Part shown: piece by piece, positions 24,427 to 37,500 of the stretch | Layout: every line of letters starts with the position of its first letter | How positions within the stretch are numbered: the stretch's first letter is position 1 | NCBI GenBank assembly: GCA_022376925.1 | Contig: JAIOJX010000031.1 | Coordinates: 139,270,854-139,334,853, forward strand | Length of the DNA: 64,000 nucleotides | Source of the DNA: Tragulus kanchil | Lineage: Eukaryota > Chordata > Mammalia > Artiodactyla > Tragulidae | Direction: 5' to 3' | The notes under the pieces: generated by a model | Seen by the model: the letters and a program-made list of their open reading frames with translations, nothing else | The model's database searches: none | Told to the model about the DNA's origin: nothing | Made by a program: the position numbers and the translations under genes

Positions 24427-24710
24427 GGCTTCCCTGGTGATCCAGTGGGTAGAGAGTACACCTTGCAGTGCAAGGGACACCGGTTCGATCCCTGGCCCAG
24501 GAAGATCCCATGTGCCACGGAGCGGCTGGACTGGTGTGTCCAATTAGGAGCCAGCACTCTGGAGCGCATGCGCCCAGAGCCAGTGCTCTGCAGTGAGAGA
24601 GGCCATAGCAATAGGAAACCTACACAGGCCAAAGAATACACATGGATGAAAATAAATAAATAAAAATCCAATGAAAGAGGCCCTAATTAAAAAAAAAAAT
24701 TCCAACAGAC
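24427..24710 (+). mobile_element. CHR-type SINE
   Basis: GGGCTTCCCTGGTGATCCAG, ACCGGTTCGATCCCTGGCCC, CTCTGGAGCGCATGCGCCCA and GATGAAAATAAATAAATAAA then a poly-A run. Confidence 0.9.
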
Positions 24711-24889
24711 AAATCTATAGGATTAGAAGTCAGGGTGGTGTTTACCCTTGGTAGGAGGGGGAGGTTCTAGAGCACTGGTCATTGGTGATTCTGCCATATT
24801 TCTGCATGTATTTTAAATCAATAACATCTACTAAAATAAAAAAGGAAGCTTCGTCTTGTCACTCCCTCCCCTCTGCTTGAGCCCCATTA
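24711..24889 (+). repeat. Weak L1-type 3' tail
   Basis: GTGGTGTTTACCCTTGG and ATTTCTGCATGTATTTTAAA before ACTAAAATAAAAAAGG resemble an old L1 3' end. Confidence 0.35.
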
Positions 24890-25370
24890 TTGTTTTCCCT
24901 TGTTTCCCTTTCCTTCCCAGACTCAGCAAGCCTGTGACCTCCAAGGTGCTGCCTGGTCTGCCTCTGCCCACCTCTCCAGCACTGTTTCTCACGACCTGGT
25001 CCTCCAGTTACCTGGGCCTTCTGCTAGCCCTCAGGGGTTCCCTGCTTCTGGCCTCCCCCGGGCCTCACATGCTTGACCTCCTGGTCCAGAGACCCATTAA
25101 GGCCAGCTTCCCCCTTCACATCAGCCATTCCCCAAGTGTGACCCACCCACTCCCCATCCAAGTCTAGTTCTTTTGCTTAGTTCTTAGAATGTATTCCTTT
25201 TCTTCAGTGCCTCGTCTTCATTGGTCATTACAGATTCATAGAGTAATTATTTAACAGCTGTCTTTCCCACTAACCTGTATGTTTTAGAAGGCCTGACCAT
25301 GCATTATACCCCCAGCACCATGACTGGCAGGTAGTACACATCTGGTAACTATCTATTCAATGAATATAAA
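24890..25370 (-). repeat. L2 LINE fragment (likely)
   Basis: Ends with CTAACCTGTATGTTTTAGAAG, CCCCAGCACCATGACTGGCA and CTATTCAATGAAT, the usual L2 3' wording. Orientation is uncertain. Confidence 0.5.
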
Positions 25371-25848
25371 AGTCATTAAGCCTTGCACATCTTCATTCTA
25401 ATTGGAGCACATTGTGGAAAGCCTCCCAAATTAAAAAATTTAATTTTTTTTGTATAAGCTTCAGGGAGCCACTGAAGGTTTTTGAGAAGAGGAGATAGGT
25501 GAGCTGACCATTGTTTTAGTAAGATCTTTATGGAAATGGAAGATGGAGAGCCTATACAGGAGGCTGTGGTAGAGTCCAGGTGATGAACAGAAAGAGGGAC
25601 AGGGTCCACAGGGAGAAGCCAGCAGCCTGCTCCCACTGCCTCCCATGGACCGCCTGGCAATGACCTCACAATCAACCTCTGGGCCTCTTACCCTTGAAGG
25701 CCAATGGCCCCGCTCTGGCCCAGCATCCCCCTTTATGCTCACATGTATGTTCATATCTAGAGGAAAACACCCTACCATCTGAGTCTTCCAGGCCAGCAAC
25801 CAGAGGCCAAGGATTCAACAAAGCGAGAGAGCGCCACCTCCCCACCCA

Positions 25849-26019
25849 ATGCAGAACCAGGGCCCCACGGTGACAGAGAATTCAGAAGACCTGAAGAATT
25901 CCCTGCCCACAGAGAGGAAGCTCGTGTGGAGGACGGCCAAGGAAAGGCGGATGTCGGACCTGACGCGAGTGTTGGAGTGGCTGGAACGGAGGCAGGGGAA
26001 GAAGAAGCAAGCTCTCCAG
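25849..26019 (+). CDS. C16orf78: C16orf78 coding exon 1 (first copy)
   Basis: 57 codons from the ATG to CTCCAG followed by the donor GTATGT. The start has a weak context (C at -3, C at +4) but is the only in-frame ATG ahead of the conserved core and gives an N-terminus a few residues longer than the human one. The exon encodes the family's most conserved N-terminal block, [20 protein letters not shown] see no TATA box or CpG island just upstream. The 5' untranslated part cannot be delimited. Confidence 0.9.
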
Positions 26020-29000
26020 GTATGTCCTGTCAGGGAAAACCTGCATGGAAGGCTTCATTCAAGGCGACTGCAGTGCGATGTGATGGGGCACGGGGAGGAT
26101 TTGCAGCCCTGGGGTGAGCCAGTAGAAGAGTACTGGAGGATGTGGGGAAGGTTGTTTGCTCATTATCCCTGAGTAGTTAGGCTCCTACCCTCCCACAGAG
26201 ACCAGGAGGTGGGGATGTTATCTTTCTTGATGTTTGCATCAGTTTCGTCCAACTCTGCGACCCCATGGACTGTAGCCTGCCAAGCTCCTCTGTCCGTGGG
26301 ATTTTCCTAGGCAAGAATACTGGAGTGGGTTGCCATGCCCTCCTCCAGGGGATCTTCCTGACCCAGGGATCGAACTCATGTTGCTTTCATCTCCTGCATT
26401 AGCAGCCAGGTTCTTTACTGCGAGCCCCACCTGGGAAATTCTTCCTTTCTATCCTGCATCAAAACAAGTTGTACTATTCTGCCATGTCCTTCATCCAAAG
26501 CCTCCCAAATTAAAAAATTTAATTTTTTTTGTATAAGCTTCAGGGAGCCACTGAAGGTTTTTGAGAAGAGGAGATAGGTGAGCTGACCATTGTTTTAGTA
26601 AGATCTTTATGGAAATGGAAGATGGAGAGCCTATACAGGAGGCTGTGGTAGAGTCCAGGTGATGAACAGAAAGAGGGACAGGGTCCACAGGGAGAAGCCA
26701 GCAGCCTGCTCCCACTGCCTCCCATGGACCGCCTGGCAATGACCTCACAATCAACCTCTGGGCCTCTTACCCTTGAAGGCCAATGGCCCCGCTCTGGCCC
26801 AGCATCCCCCTTTATGCTCACATGTATGTTCATATCTAGAGGAAAACACCCTACCATCTGAGTCTTCCAGGCCAGCAACCAGAGGCCAAGGATTCAACAA
26901 AGCGAGAGAGCGCCACCTCCCCACCCAATGCAGAACCAGGGCCCCACGGTGACAGAGAATTCAGAAGACCTGAAGAATTCCCTGCCCACAGAGAGGAAGC
27001 TCGTGTGGAGGACGGCCAAGGAAAGGCGGATGTCGGACCTGACGCGAGTGTTGGAGTGGCTGGAACGGAGGCAGGGGAAGAAGAAGCAAGCTCTCCAGGT
27101 ATGTCCTGTCAGGGAAAACCTGCATGGAAGGCTTCATTCAAGGCGACTGCAGTGCGATGTGATGGGGCACGGGGAGGATTTGCAGCCCTGGGGTGAGCCA
27201 GTAGAAGAGTACTGGAGGATGTGGGGAAGGTTGTTTGCTCATTATCCCTGAGTAGTTAGGCTCCTACCCTCCCACAGAGACCAGGAGGTGGGGATGTTAT
27301 CTTTCTTGATGTTTGCATCAGTTTCGTCCAACTCTGCGACCCCATGGACTGTAGCCTGCCAAGCTCCTCTGTCCGTGGGATTTTCCTAGGCAAGAATACT
27401 GGAGTGGGTTGCCATGCCCTCCTCCAGGGGATCTTCCTGACCCAGGGATCGAACTCATGTTGCTTTCATCTCCTGCATTAGCAGCCAGGTTCTTTACTGC
27501 GAGCCCCACCTGGGAAATTCTTCCTTTCTATCCTGCATCAAAACAAGTTGTAACTGCCTGTCTTCATCCAAAGGCCATAGACTGGGTGGCTTAGAAACAA
27601 CAGAAGTGGTTTTTTTTCTCACAGATCAAGAGGTTGGGAACTCTCGGATCTAGGTGCCAGTAAATTTGGTATCTGATGAAGACCTGCTTTGTGGTTCATA
27701 GATAACTGCTGCTTGCTATGTTCTCATAAAGAGGAAGAGACAGGAGAGCTTTCTGGAGCCTCTTTTTTTCAGGCCCTCATTCCATGTAGAAGGACTTCGC
27801 CTCACGACCTAACCACCTCTCAAAGGCCCCACCTTGAAACACCATCACATTAGGAGGTAGGGTTTCAACATGTGAATGTGGGGGCGGGACATGAGGCATT
27901 CAGTCTGTGGTGCCACACTTCACTGTTTCTGCAGGAACCCTGACAGTCGTCTTTCCCCAGTTTCTCCCAGAGTTCTCTAGGCCCCACATCTATGGAAAAT
28001 CAAGCCTCATCCTTGAAACAAGGACTTCCCTGGTAACTCCATTGGAAAGAAACTGCCAGCCATGCAGCAGAACCCCCGATTCAATTCCTGGGTTGGGAAG
28101 ATGCCCTGAAAGGCTATCCACCCCAGGGTTCTTTTCATCCTTGGAAAGTAGTCTCTTCAGCAGAGGATGCCACCTGATCTTGATTGACTCTCCCCTGACC
28201 TCAAGAAAAAAATGGGTGAAAATGACATTATGAACCACAACAATAACCTTTATTAAGCCTTTCCTATGGGCCAGGCCCCATGCTTTGCATCCCAGTGACT
28301 TGTCTGGTCAACTGCTCCCACCAAGGCTGCAAGGCAGACACCGCCAGCTAAAGGATAAGGAAGCTGAGACGAAGAGGAATACTTTGCTTGAACTCACAGA
28401 GCTAGTGAAGCACTGAGCCAGGTGGAGACTGACATACCCAGTGCCCAAGCTTGTAGGCTATCTGGTCCACCTCCACACCTTTGTCAACCTTCTCCTTTCT
28501 GACTTCACCCAGTTCATCAGCCCCTGCCTTTTGGGGAACTCATGTTCTGGCTATATGTTTATTTATCATTTACAGTTGGAGAGATCTGGAGTGCCACTTC
28601 CATCCAATATGCATAAACCCATCTGACAAACATATTTTACTCCAAGGTGTCAGGGAGCCAGCTCTCCTACTCTCTACCGCCATTTTTGGAGGGTGTTAGG
28701 GCTTGACAGCTGGGCCTCTCAGAACTCAATCACGGAAATTACACTCGTTCCCATGATGACCATATTTGATCCAATTTCTTCATACTAAGTCGGTCAGTTC
28801 AGTTGCTCAGTCGTGTCTGACTCTTGGCAGCCCGTGGACTGCAGCAGGCCAGGCTTCCCTGTCCTTCACATCTCCCAGAGCTTGCTCAAACTCATGTCCA
28901 TTGACTCTGTGATGCCATCCAACCATCTTGTCCTCTGTCGTCCCCTTCTCCTTTTGCCTTCTATTTTTCCCAGCATCAGGCTCTTTTCCAGTGAGTTGTC

Positions 29001-32000
29001 TTTTCTCATCAGTTGGCCAAGGTCATGAAGCTTCAGCTCCAGCATCAGTCCTTCCAATGAATATTCAGGGTTGATTGCCTTTAGGATTGACTGGTTTGAT
29101 CTCCTTTCAGTCCAAGGGAGTGGGGATCACAGGCTAAGATTATATTGTAATAGTGTTTTTACAGCTTTCACTGATATGTGGCTTTTGTTGTAAATAATTT
29201 TGGATCCAGAAAGGGAACAAATTTAATTTCAAAATACAATTAAACTGTCAAGCATCATTAGCCTTTCCAGAAGCATTTGAATTTTGAAAGAAGCTCCTTA
29301 GAGAGCGGCTGATGTTTCCATGGCAGGTGGTGGGGACCCTTTAGTGAAGACCTTTGGAGGGGGCCCTCGCCTCCCTTCTCCTGGCAGTCCAGCCTCTCCA
29401 CACTTCAGCACTGCAAACTCTGGCCTACAGTCTACCCAGGGAGCTGTGCCCTTTGAGATTCATTTGGCAACAAAGAAGCGCTCTGAGGTTCAGAGTCTCA
29501 GGTACTGGGGACCTCAAATCAGGGACTGTGGCAGTTTCATGATGGGTCTGTGGCCCCCGATCAGTTCCTCTCAGTTACCTTCAAAAGTGGGGACTCTAGC
29601 TGAGAGAGGCCAAAGGCTGAGAGGGGACAGCGGGAGGTGGGCCTCCCCTGGAAGAACTGGTCTTCATTGCTCTCTAATTAACTTGCAGTGTCCGTCCTGG
29701 ACCCAGCATGCACCCCTTCCCCCACTAAGCCCAGCAGAACCCTGAAAGGGACTCCTTAAATGCCCTCTGGACAGCCTCCTTCCACCCACATAGGACTGCT
29801 TACATTCACGGAAGGTGTAGCACTTTGTAGAATGATTCATTTATTTCTCATCTTAACCCTGTGAAGTAGGTTCTGCTGTCATCTCCACCCTCAGATAGGG
29901 AACTGAGCTGCACAGAGAGCCGTCCCTTGCCCAAGGTTGCTCAGCCACTCATCCATTGGGCAGGACTGTGATCCAGGCCATCAGCCCTGGAGACCAGCCT
30001 CCGTCATCTCTGCACAGCCCCAAGACCCCACAGCACGCCCCCGGAGGAGACCCAGGCAGTTCTGTTTCCCTTGCAGATGGGCCTGGATGTGCCTTGGTGG
30101 GCCCCTCCCCCACCGGGCCCTGACACTCCCTAATGAGCCTCACTCTTGCTCTGGGTGCTCCTGACTGTGTGCGTGCCTGGCCCTCCATGCCCACCCGCCA
30201 GGCAGGGGCACCTGGTGAAACAGAAAGAAAGGCAGGGAACTTCATGACATCAGCTCTTGGGGGACAAGATGAAGGGGGGTTGGGCCAGGAGAGGAGGGGC
30301 TCTAGGCACGGAGAGAGAAGCAAAAGGAACAATTTTTCTTTGTCAAGCATCATTAGCCTTTCCAGAAGCATTTGAATTTTGAAAGAAGCTCCTTAGAGAG
30401 CGGCTGATGTTTCCATGGCAGGTGGTGGGGACCCTTTAGTGAAGACCTTTGGAGGGGGCCCTCGCCTCCCTTCTCCTGGCAGTCCAGCCTCTCCACACTT
30501 CAGCACTGCAAACTCTGGCCTACAGTCTACCCAGGAGCTGTGCCTTTGAGATTCATTTGGCAACAAAGAAGCGCTCTGAGGTTCAGAGTCTCAGGTACTG
30601 GGGACCTCAAATCAGGGACTGTGGCAGTTTCATGATGGGTCTGTGGCCCCCGATCAGTTCCTCTCAGTTACCTTCAAAAGTGGGGACTCTAGCTGAGAGA
30701 GGCCAAAGGCTGAGAGGGGACAGCGGGAGGTGGGCCTCCCCTGGAAGAACTGGTCTTCATTGCTCTCTAATTAACTTGCAGTGTCCGTCCTGGACCCAGC
30801 ATGCACCCCTTCCCCCACTAAGCCCAGCAGAACCCTGAAAGGGACTCCTTAAATGCCCTCTGGACAGCCTCCTTCCACCCACATAGGACTGCTTACATTC
30901 ACGGAAGGTGTAGCACTTTGTAGAATGATTCATTTATTTCTCATCTTAACCCTGTGAAGTAGGTTCTGCTGTCATCTCCACCCTCAGATAAGGGAACTGA
31001 GCTGCACAGAGAGCCGTCCCTTGCCCAAGGTTGCTCAGCCACTCATCCATTGGGCAGGACTGTGATCCAGGCCATCAGCCCTGGAGACCAGCCTCCGTCA
31101 TCTCTGCACAGCCCCAAGACCCCACAGCACGCCCCCGGAGGAGACCCAGGCAGTTCTGTTTCCCTTGCAGATGGGCCTGGATGTGCCTTGGTGGGCCCCT
31201 CCCCCACCGGGCCCTGACACTCCCTAATGAGCCTCACTCTTGCTCTGGGTGCTCCTGACTGTGTGCGTGCCTGGCCCTCCATGCCCACCCGCCAGGCAGG
31301 GGCACCTGGTGAAACAGAAAGAAAGGCAGGGAACTTCATGACATCAGCTCTTGGGGGACAAGATGAAGGGGGGTTGGGCCAGGAGAGGAGGGGCTCTAGG
31401 CACGGAGAGAGAAGCCTGGCTGGGCGTGAAGACTAGAGGTCGTGCAGGGAAGTGGCAGCCGGAGGCCACTTGAAAGTTGAATGGAATTCCTACTAAGATG
31501 GGGAACTGGGAACCCTCCTGAGCAGGCTGACCGGGAAGTGGAGATGGATTCTCAAGTGGAGAGACACAGCCAGGCCTGGGGTGAGAGGGTCGTCTCAGGG
31601 GTAGCGTGATGTGGACACCAGATGTGTCTGGCGTCGGGGGGAGAGGAGCACCAGAGGAGGTGTGAACCCTGGGGGCAGGGCTGGTCGGCACCCCCTGGGG
31701 TGGCCACTGGGCTGCTCTCCCTGTTCTTTCAGAAGAACAAACCCAAGGTGGTGCCAGCCTCGACAGGACCTGAGAAGAAAGAAAAGAAACCCAAAACCGT
31801 CCTCAAAAAGCCTGGAGCCAGACACAGGAGCCAAGGCAGCCGCCAGATAGCCTTCGCCCAGCAGGTGAGGCCACCTGGTCTACCCAGCCCCTTCCCTGTC
31901 TCCCCATGGAGGAGAGATGCTTGCTCTTCTGTGTAAACAGAATCGGCCATTTGTTCTTTTAAGCGGAAGGCTCTCAAATTTATTTCTGCCCCACACTGGC

Positions 32001-34526
32001 ACCCACGTAGGTGACCCCCACTTCATCCATCCAGGTCCAATCCAACACACTGTGCGTCCCCATGGGAAGACCTGCACCCCAGAGGCAGGGCTCATGCTTC
32101 CCAGGCACCGCTCCCCTCCCCTGCACCCCTCAGGAGTGCCGTAGGAAATGGGGGGCGAGGAGGAGTGAGGGCTACAGTTTCCAGGGTCCCTCGTGGCCTC
32201 CCTCAGAACTCTGAGGACAACAGGGAGGAGAGGGTGAGTAGACACGAGTGTGCATTCCTGTCCCAGGCACCAGGGCACCTAAGGAGTTGGCTTCTCCTTG
32301 TGCCCCATCATCTGCCTTTCAGCCAGCCCCTGACCTCACTCACGGGGGCATGAAGGAGGCCAAGTCAAAGCCTGTTCTCTAGCCTATGTGTCTCCCCAGC
32401 TCTCCTCCCAGGCCTCAGGGCAGGGCTCCAAGAAGGACGAGGAAACTTCTGTCCTATACCGAAGGCTCTACCGAGTGGAAGAAAAGGGAAAACGCTTCAG
32501 CCTGACCCCGAGCATCAAGGACATAGCCAGAAAATCCGGTAAGGGGAGTGCCTGGGTTGGGAAATGCCAGAATTGTTCTTCTAACTGCCCTCCTATCGAG
32601 GGACTGAAAGCTCACACCATCCTTAAGGCAGCGGATCTGTGTCAACCCAGCCTCCGTGGATGCAGGAAGCCCACGTGACTAGGGAATCCCGGCACAGGGG
32701 GCGTGACCTGAACAGGAGGCAAGTGGGTGGCAAGATGCAGTGGGCACCTGGGTGTTCTCTTCTCAGGAAGCTCTACCAAGTGGAAGAACCCCGTGTCCCC
32801 TGGGTTCCTGAAGGCATTTTGGCGACATCAACCTCATGTCCAAAGTAGCTAGTGTAGATACTGGGACCATGTCAAGGCACTACAGAACGTACCACAACTG
32901 CTGGCCTGAAACCTGCCAGCTGATGCTTGACCACAAAAAGGAATGGGTTTGGGATATGCTACTTATTGCCAAGAGTGACTATGTTTGAATCCTGGCCCTA
33001 TCCATCACTAACGAACTCAGAGTTGTATCATTCCGAGCAAGCCACTCCATCCTTGAGACCTAGTTTTCACATCCATAAAACGAGACAATTACATAATCAA
33101 CCTCACAGGTTAAGTTGTGGGGTTTTCATGAGTCAAGGCACAGACCACGCTCACCCTGATCCAGAGTAGGGGGTCAATAAATGTTAGCAAAAAGCTACTT
33201 CCAGGTAAACATTTTGTTATCATTTTCAGATGGGCTGTGTTGGAAAAACAGATACATTTAATGTGCCTGGCCTCTTGGGATGGAGGTGTGTGGTTAAAAA
33301 AAAAAAAAAAAGAAAAAGAAATCTGGAAGGGATTCCAAGCAGCTCAAAGCAAGAGGGTCAAGAATCTTCAAGCAGGGGCTGCCAGTTCTCCTATACCAGC
33401 CCCTGACCTCACTCACGGGGCATGAAGGAGGCCAAGTCAAAGCCTGTTCTCTAGCCTATGTGTCTCCCCAGCTCTCCTCCCAGGCCTCAGGGCAGGGCTC
33501 CAAGAAGGACGAGGAAACTTCTGTCCTATACCGAAGGCTCTACCGAGTGGAAGAAAAGGGAAAACGCTTCAGCCTGACCCCGAGCATCAAGGACATAGCC
33601 AGAAAATCCGGTAAGGGGAGTGCCTGGGTTGGGAAATGCCAGAATTGTTCTTCTAACTGCCCTCCTATCGAGGGACTGAAAGCTCACACCATCCTTAAGG
33701 CAGCGGATCTGTGTCAACCCAGCCTCCGTGGATGCAGGAAGCCCACGTGACTAGGGAATCCCGGCACAGGGGGCGTGACCTGAACAGGAGGCAAGTGGGT
33801 GGCAAGATGCAGTGGGCACCTGGGTGTTCTCTTCTCAGGAAGCTCTACCAAGTGGAAGAACCCCGTGTCCCCTGGGTTCCTGAAGGCATTTTGGCGACAT
33901 CAACCTCATGTCCAAAGTAGCTAGTGTAGATACTGGGACCATGTCAAGGCACTACAGAACGTACCACAACTGCTGGCCTGAAACCTGCCAGCTGATGCTT
34001 GACCACAAAAAGGAATGGGTTTGGGATATGCTACTTATTGCCAAGAGTGACTATGTTTGAATCCTGGCCCTATCCATCACTAACGAACTCAGAGTTGTAT
34101 CATTCCGAGCAAGCCACTCCATCCTTGAGACCTAGTTTTCACATCCATAAAACGAGACAATTACATAATCAACCTCACAGGTTAAGTTGTGGGGTTTTCA
34201 TGAGTCAAGGCACAGACCACGCTCACCCTGATCCAGAGTAGGGGGTCAATAAATGTTAGCAAAAAGCTACTTCCAGGTAAACATTTTGTTATCATTTTCA
34301 GATGGGCTGTGTTGGAAAAACAGATACATTTAATGTGCCTGGCCTCTTGGGATGGAGGTGTGTGGTTAAAAAAAAAAAAAAAAGAAAAAGAAATCTGGAA
34401 GGGATTCCAAGCAGCTCAAAGCAAGAGGGTCAAGAATCTTCAAGCAGGGGCTGCCAGTTCTCCTATACCAGCCTGCTGCAGCACATCAGAGAGAACAGAG
34501 GGTGCAGTGAGACGTTAAGAAATACA

Positions 34527-34575
<49 letters not shown>

Positions 34576-37500
34576 TGGGAACGGGGGGCTCAGGATCTCT
34601 TGGGTCAAGGCCTTGAGCACATTCACCAGTCCACTTGTATTGAGCACCGAAGCATCCAGGTGTTTGCTGAGAATGGTAACAGCACAGGCTAGGACTCAGT
34701 CACAGCCCTGGTCAATAACTGCTCTGACTCTAAGAATGGAAAGTGTGTGTTGTAGCTGGGTTGGGCAACTAGACCGGCAAGAAGTTAAGGAGTCTTTTCT
34801 ACATGCACTGACCCGGCGTTCCAAAGGCCACGGCAGGTCTCCCACCTGTGGCTGATCCGTAGGACCCCAGCTAATGAGCCCATGTGCATCGAATCAACCT
34901 GTTTTTGTCTTAGTTCTTTCTGTTATGTTTCTCATTCCCAATTTGCCTTCCTCCTGGCTCGATCAAAGTTGCAAAAACCTCCACCAGCTTGTTTCTTCAT
35001 ATGTCCCCCTTTTTGTTTTTTCTCGTAGGAGGAGGTAAGCCGAGCCAGCATTAATTAATTTTGCATTAATTCTCCAAAGGCTCTTCTCGTGCATCTGAGG
35101 ACTGTACAAAAGACGAGAATCAGAGAGGCAGGCTACCATGGCAATAGTAGCAACGTCTGTAAGGTGTAAGGATCTCTGACACAGGTCTGTAGTTAAAAAG
35201 TCCCATTTGCAGAAGTGTTGAAGGAAAGACTATAATTACCCATATTAGTGTAATTTCTTTCATAATTTCCAGATGAAAAAGGCTTTCAAACTCAGCTATT
35301 TTTCATAAATGAAAGTGATACTTTCCTGCTTGCATAAAGGGTTGAAGAGAAGGCAACCCACAACCATGCCACAAAATATAGTAGGTAGACTGAGTAGTAG
35401 TGTTAGTATGGTCATACGTAGAAACATACCATCTTCATTGCTCATAGAGATCACAGGATGAATTTTGAGGTGTGCAATCAGAGACTGCATACCCCTTAAG
35501 GGACCAGTCCCATACAATTCCATAGGAACCATTAAAAGGCAATATACCTTGGAGAAGGAAATGGCAGCCCACTCCAGTAATCTTGCCTGGGAAATCTCAT
35601 GGTTAGAGGAGCCGGGTAAGCTGCAGTCCATGGGGCTACACGACTGAGCATGCATGTTGGGGGTGGTGGTGGACAGAGATGGGTTGGTAGCAATAAATAT
35701 AGGTAGAACCAAAAAAAGAGAAAAAAGGCAATACATCTTCCATCCTACTACAAGTATCCCAGTGAATTCAATCTTACTTATCTGCCCAAATCACCTATGT
35801 TCGCACAAGGGTTTTTCTGGGATGGTAATATTGTAACCTGCTTTAACTTGTTAATATCTAAAACTTAAGCCTGAGAACAAATGTAACTGTGCTTCAGTAT
35901 GATTTCTCTTTAATGAGTTAGTAATTCTCGACATAAGCCCCTGTATACTCACTGCAACCAACACTAAGGCAAACATGGCCAGAGTCAAGTTGCCAGGAGT
36001 GACGGGCTTTTGCTGTTCATCCAAGGTTTTCTCTGCTTCCATGCAGAGGTGTTTGATCTGACCCCATGTTGGGGGTTGAGCGTGTTGGATTTGAGGCAGG
36101 AGTGCCGTGCTCTTCATTGTTGGTAGGTTTAATCCCTGGAAGGACATCACCAGAGGCTTGACATCCCAGCCTAGCGATGCCTCTTTGGAAGATTCATGAT
36201 ATGGTTTCACTGCACGGGATGGAACCCACACAGGTTCTAAGCCTGGACCTGGAGAAACACAAGCCTATCCTCTCCCTCAAGTTATCAGTCTCCCTGGAGC
36301 CCAAGACTTATTTAATGGATCTTTCCACCCTATTTTTAAAAGGAAAGTGTTGCTTTAGAGTCTTGTAATCTAAAATGAATCTCAGCTGCTATGGAAGCAT
36401 TTTCAGTGAACCTATTTAGAAAAATTAAGGGTAAATAAGGCTTTATGTAATCTTGTATGCTGTCTTGTTTCTCTGTCTCTCCTTTTTGTTTTTCTAACAT
36501 TTGTTTCAGAGAGAGATCAGCCCTTTCAACGATAGTTTGTCCTTGAGGATTATAAGGAATACCTGTAGAATGCTTAATATTCCAGGTGTTTAGGAACTTT
36601 GCAGAACTTTTACTAATGTACGTGGGTCCATTATCAGGCTTTAATTGTTTAGGAAGGCCCATAACTGCAAAACATGCATACAAATGTTGAATAACATGAT
36701 GAGCTATTTCCTCCTTATTAATCAAGATGGGGGCGTAATCTTGCCTGGGAAATCTCATGGTTAGAGGAGCCGGGTAGCTGCAGTCCATGGGGCTACGACT
36801 GAGCATGCATGTTGGGGGTGGTGGTGGACAGAGATGGGTTGGTAGCAATAAATATAGGTAGAACCAAAAAAAGAGAAAAAAGGCAATACATCTTCCATCC
36901 TACTACAAGTATCCCAGTGAATTCAATCTTACTTATCTGCCCAAATCACCTATGTTCGCACAAGGGTTTTTCTGGGATGGTAATATTGTAACCTGCTTTA
37001 ACTTGTTAATATCTAAAACTTAAGCCTGAGAACAAATGTAACTGTGCTTCAGTATGATTTCTCTTTAATGAGTTAGTAATTCTCGACATAAGCCCCTGTA
37101 TACTCACTGCAACCAACACTAAGGCAAACATGGCCAGAGTCAAGTTGCCAGGAGTGACGGGCTTTTGCTGTTCATCCAAGGTTTTCTCTGCTTCCATGCA
37201 GAGGTGTTTGATCTGACCCCATGTTGGGGGTTGAGCGTGTTGGATTTGAGGCAGGAGTGCCGTGCTCTTCATTGTTGGTAGGTTTAATCCCTGGAAGGAC
37301 ATCACCAGAGGCTTGACATCCCAGCCTAGCGATGCCTCTTTGGAAGATTCATGATATGGTTTCACTGCACGGGATGGAACCCACACAGGTTCTAAGCCTG
37401 GACCTGGAGAAACACAAGCCTATCCTCTCCCTCAAGTTATCAGTCTCCCTGGAGCCCAAGACTTATTTAATGGATCTTTCCACCCTATTTTTAAAAGGAA

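Larger units (their letters stand above)
25418..27573. repeat. Tandem duplication 6: 25418-26500 and 26497-27573, contains exon 1
   Basis: Offset 1079. The end of the first copy and the start of the second share AAAG. The right ends differ only by a scrambled dozen bases before CATCCAAAG. It carries C16orf78 exon 1 and a Bov-tA SINE. Confidence 0.96.
32323..34473. repeat. Tandem duplication 8: 32323-33401 and 33396-34473, contains exon 3
   Basis: Offset 1073 to 1072, with a six-base overlap CCAGCC at the junction. One G is missing from a run of five in the second copy. It carries C16orf78 exon 3 and a MIR, and its right end abuts the provirus LTR. Confidence 0.96.
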
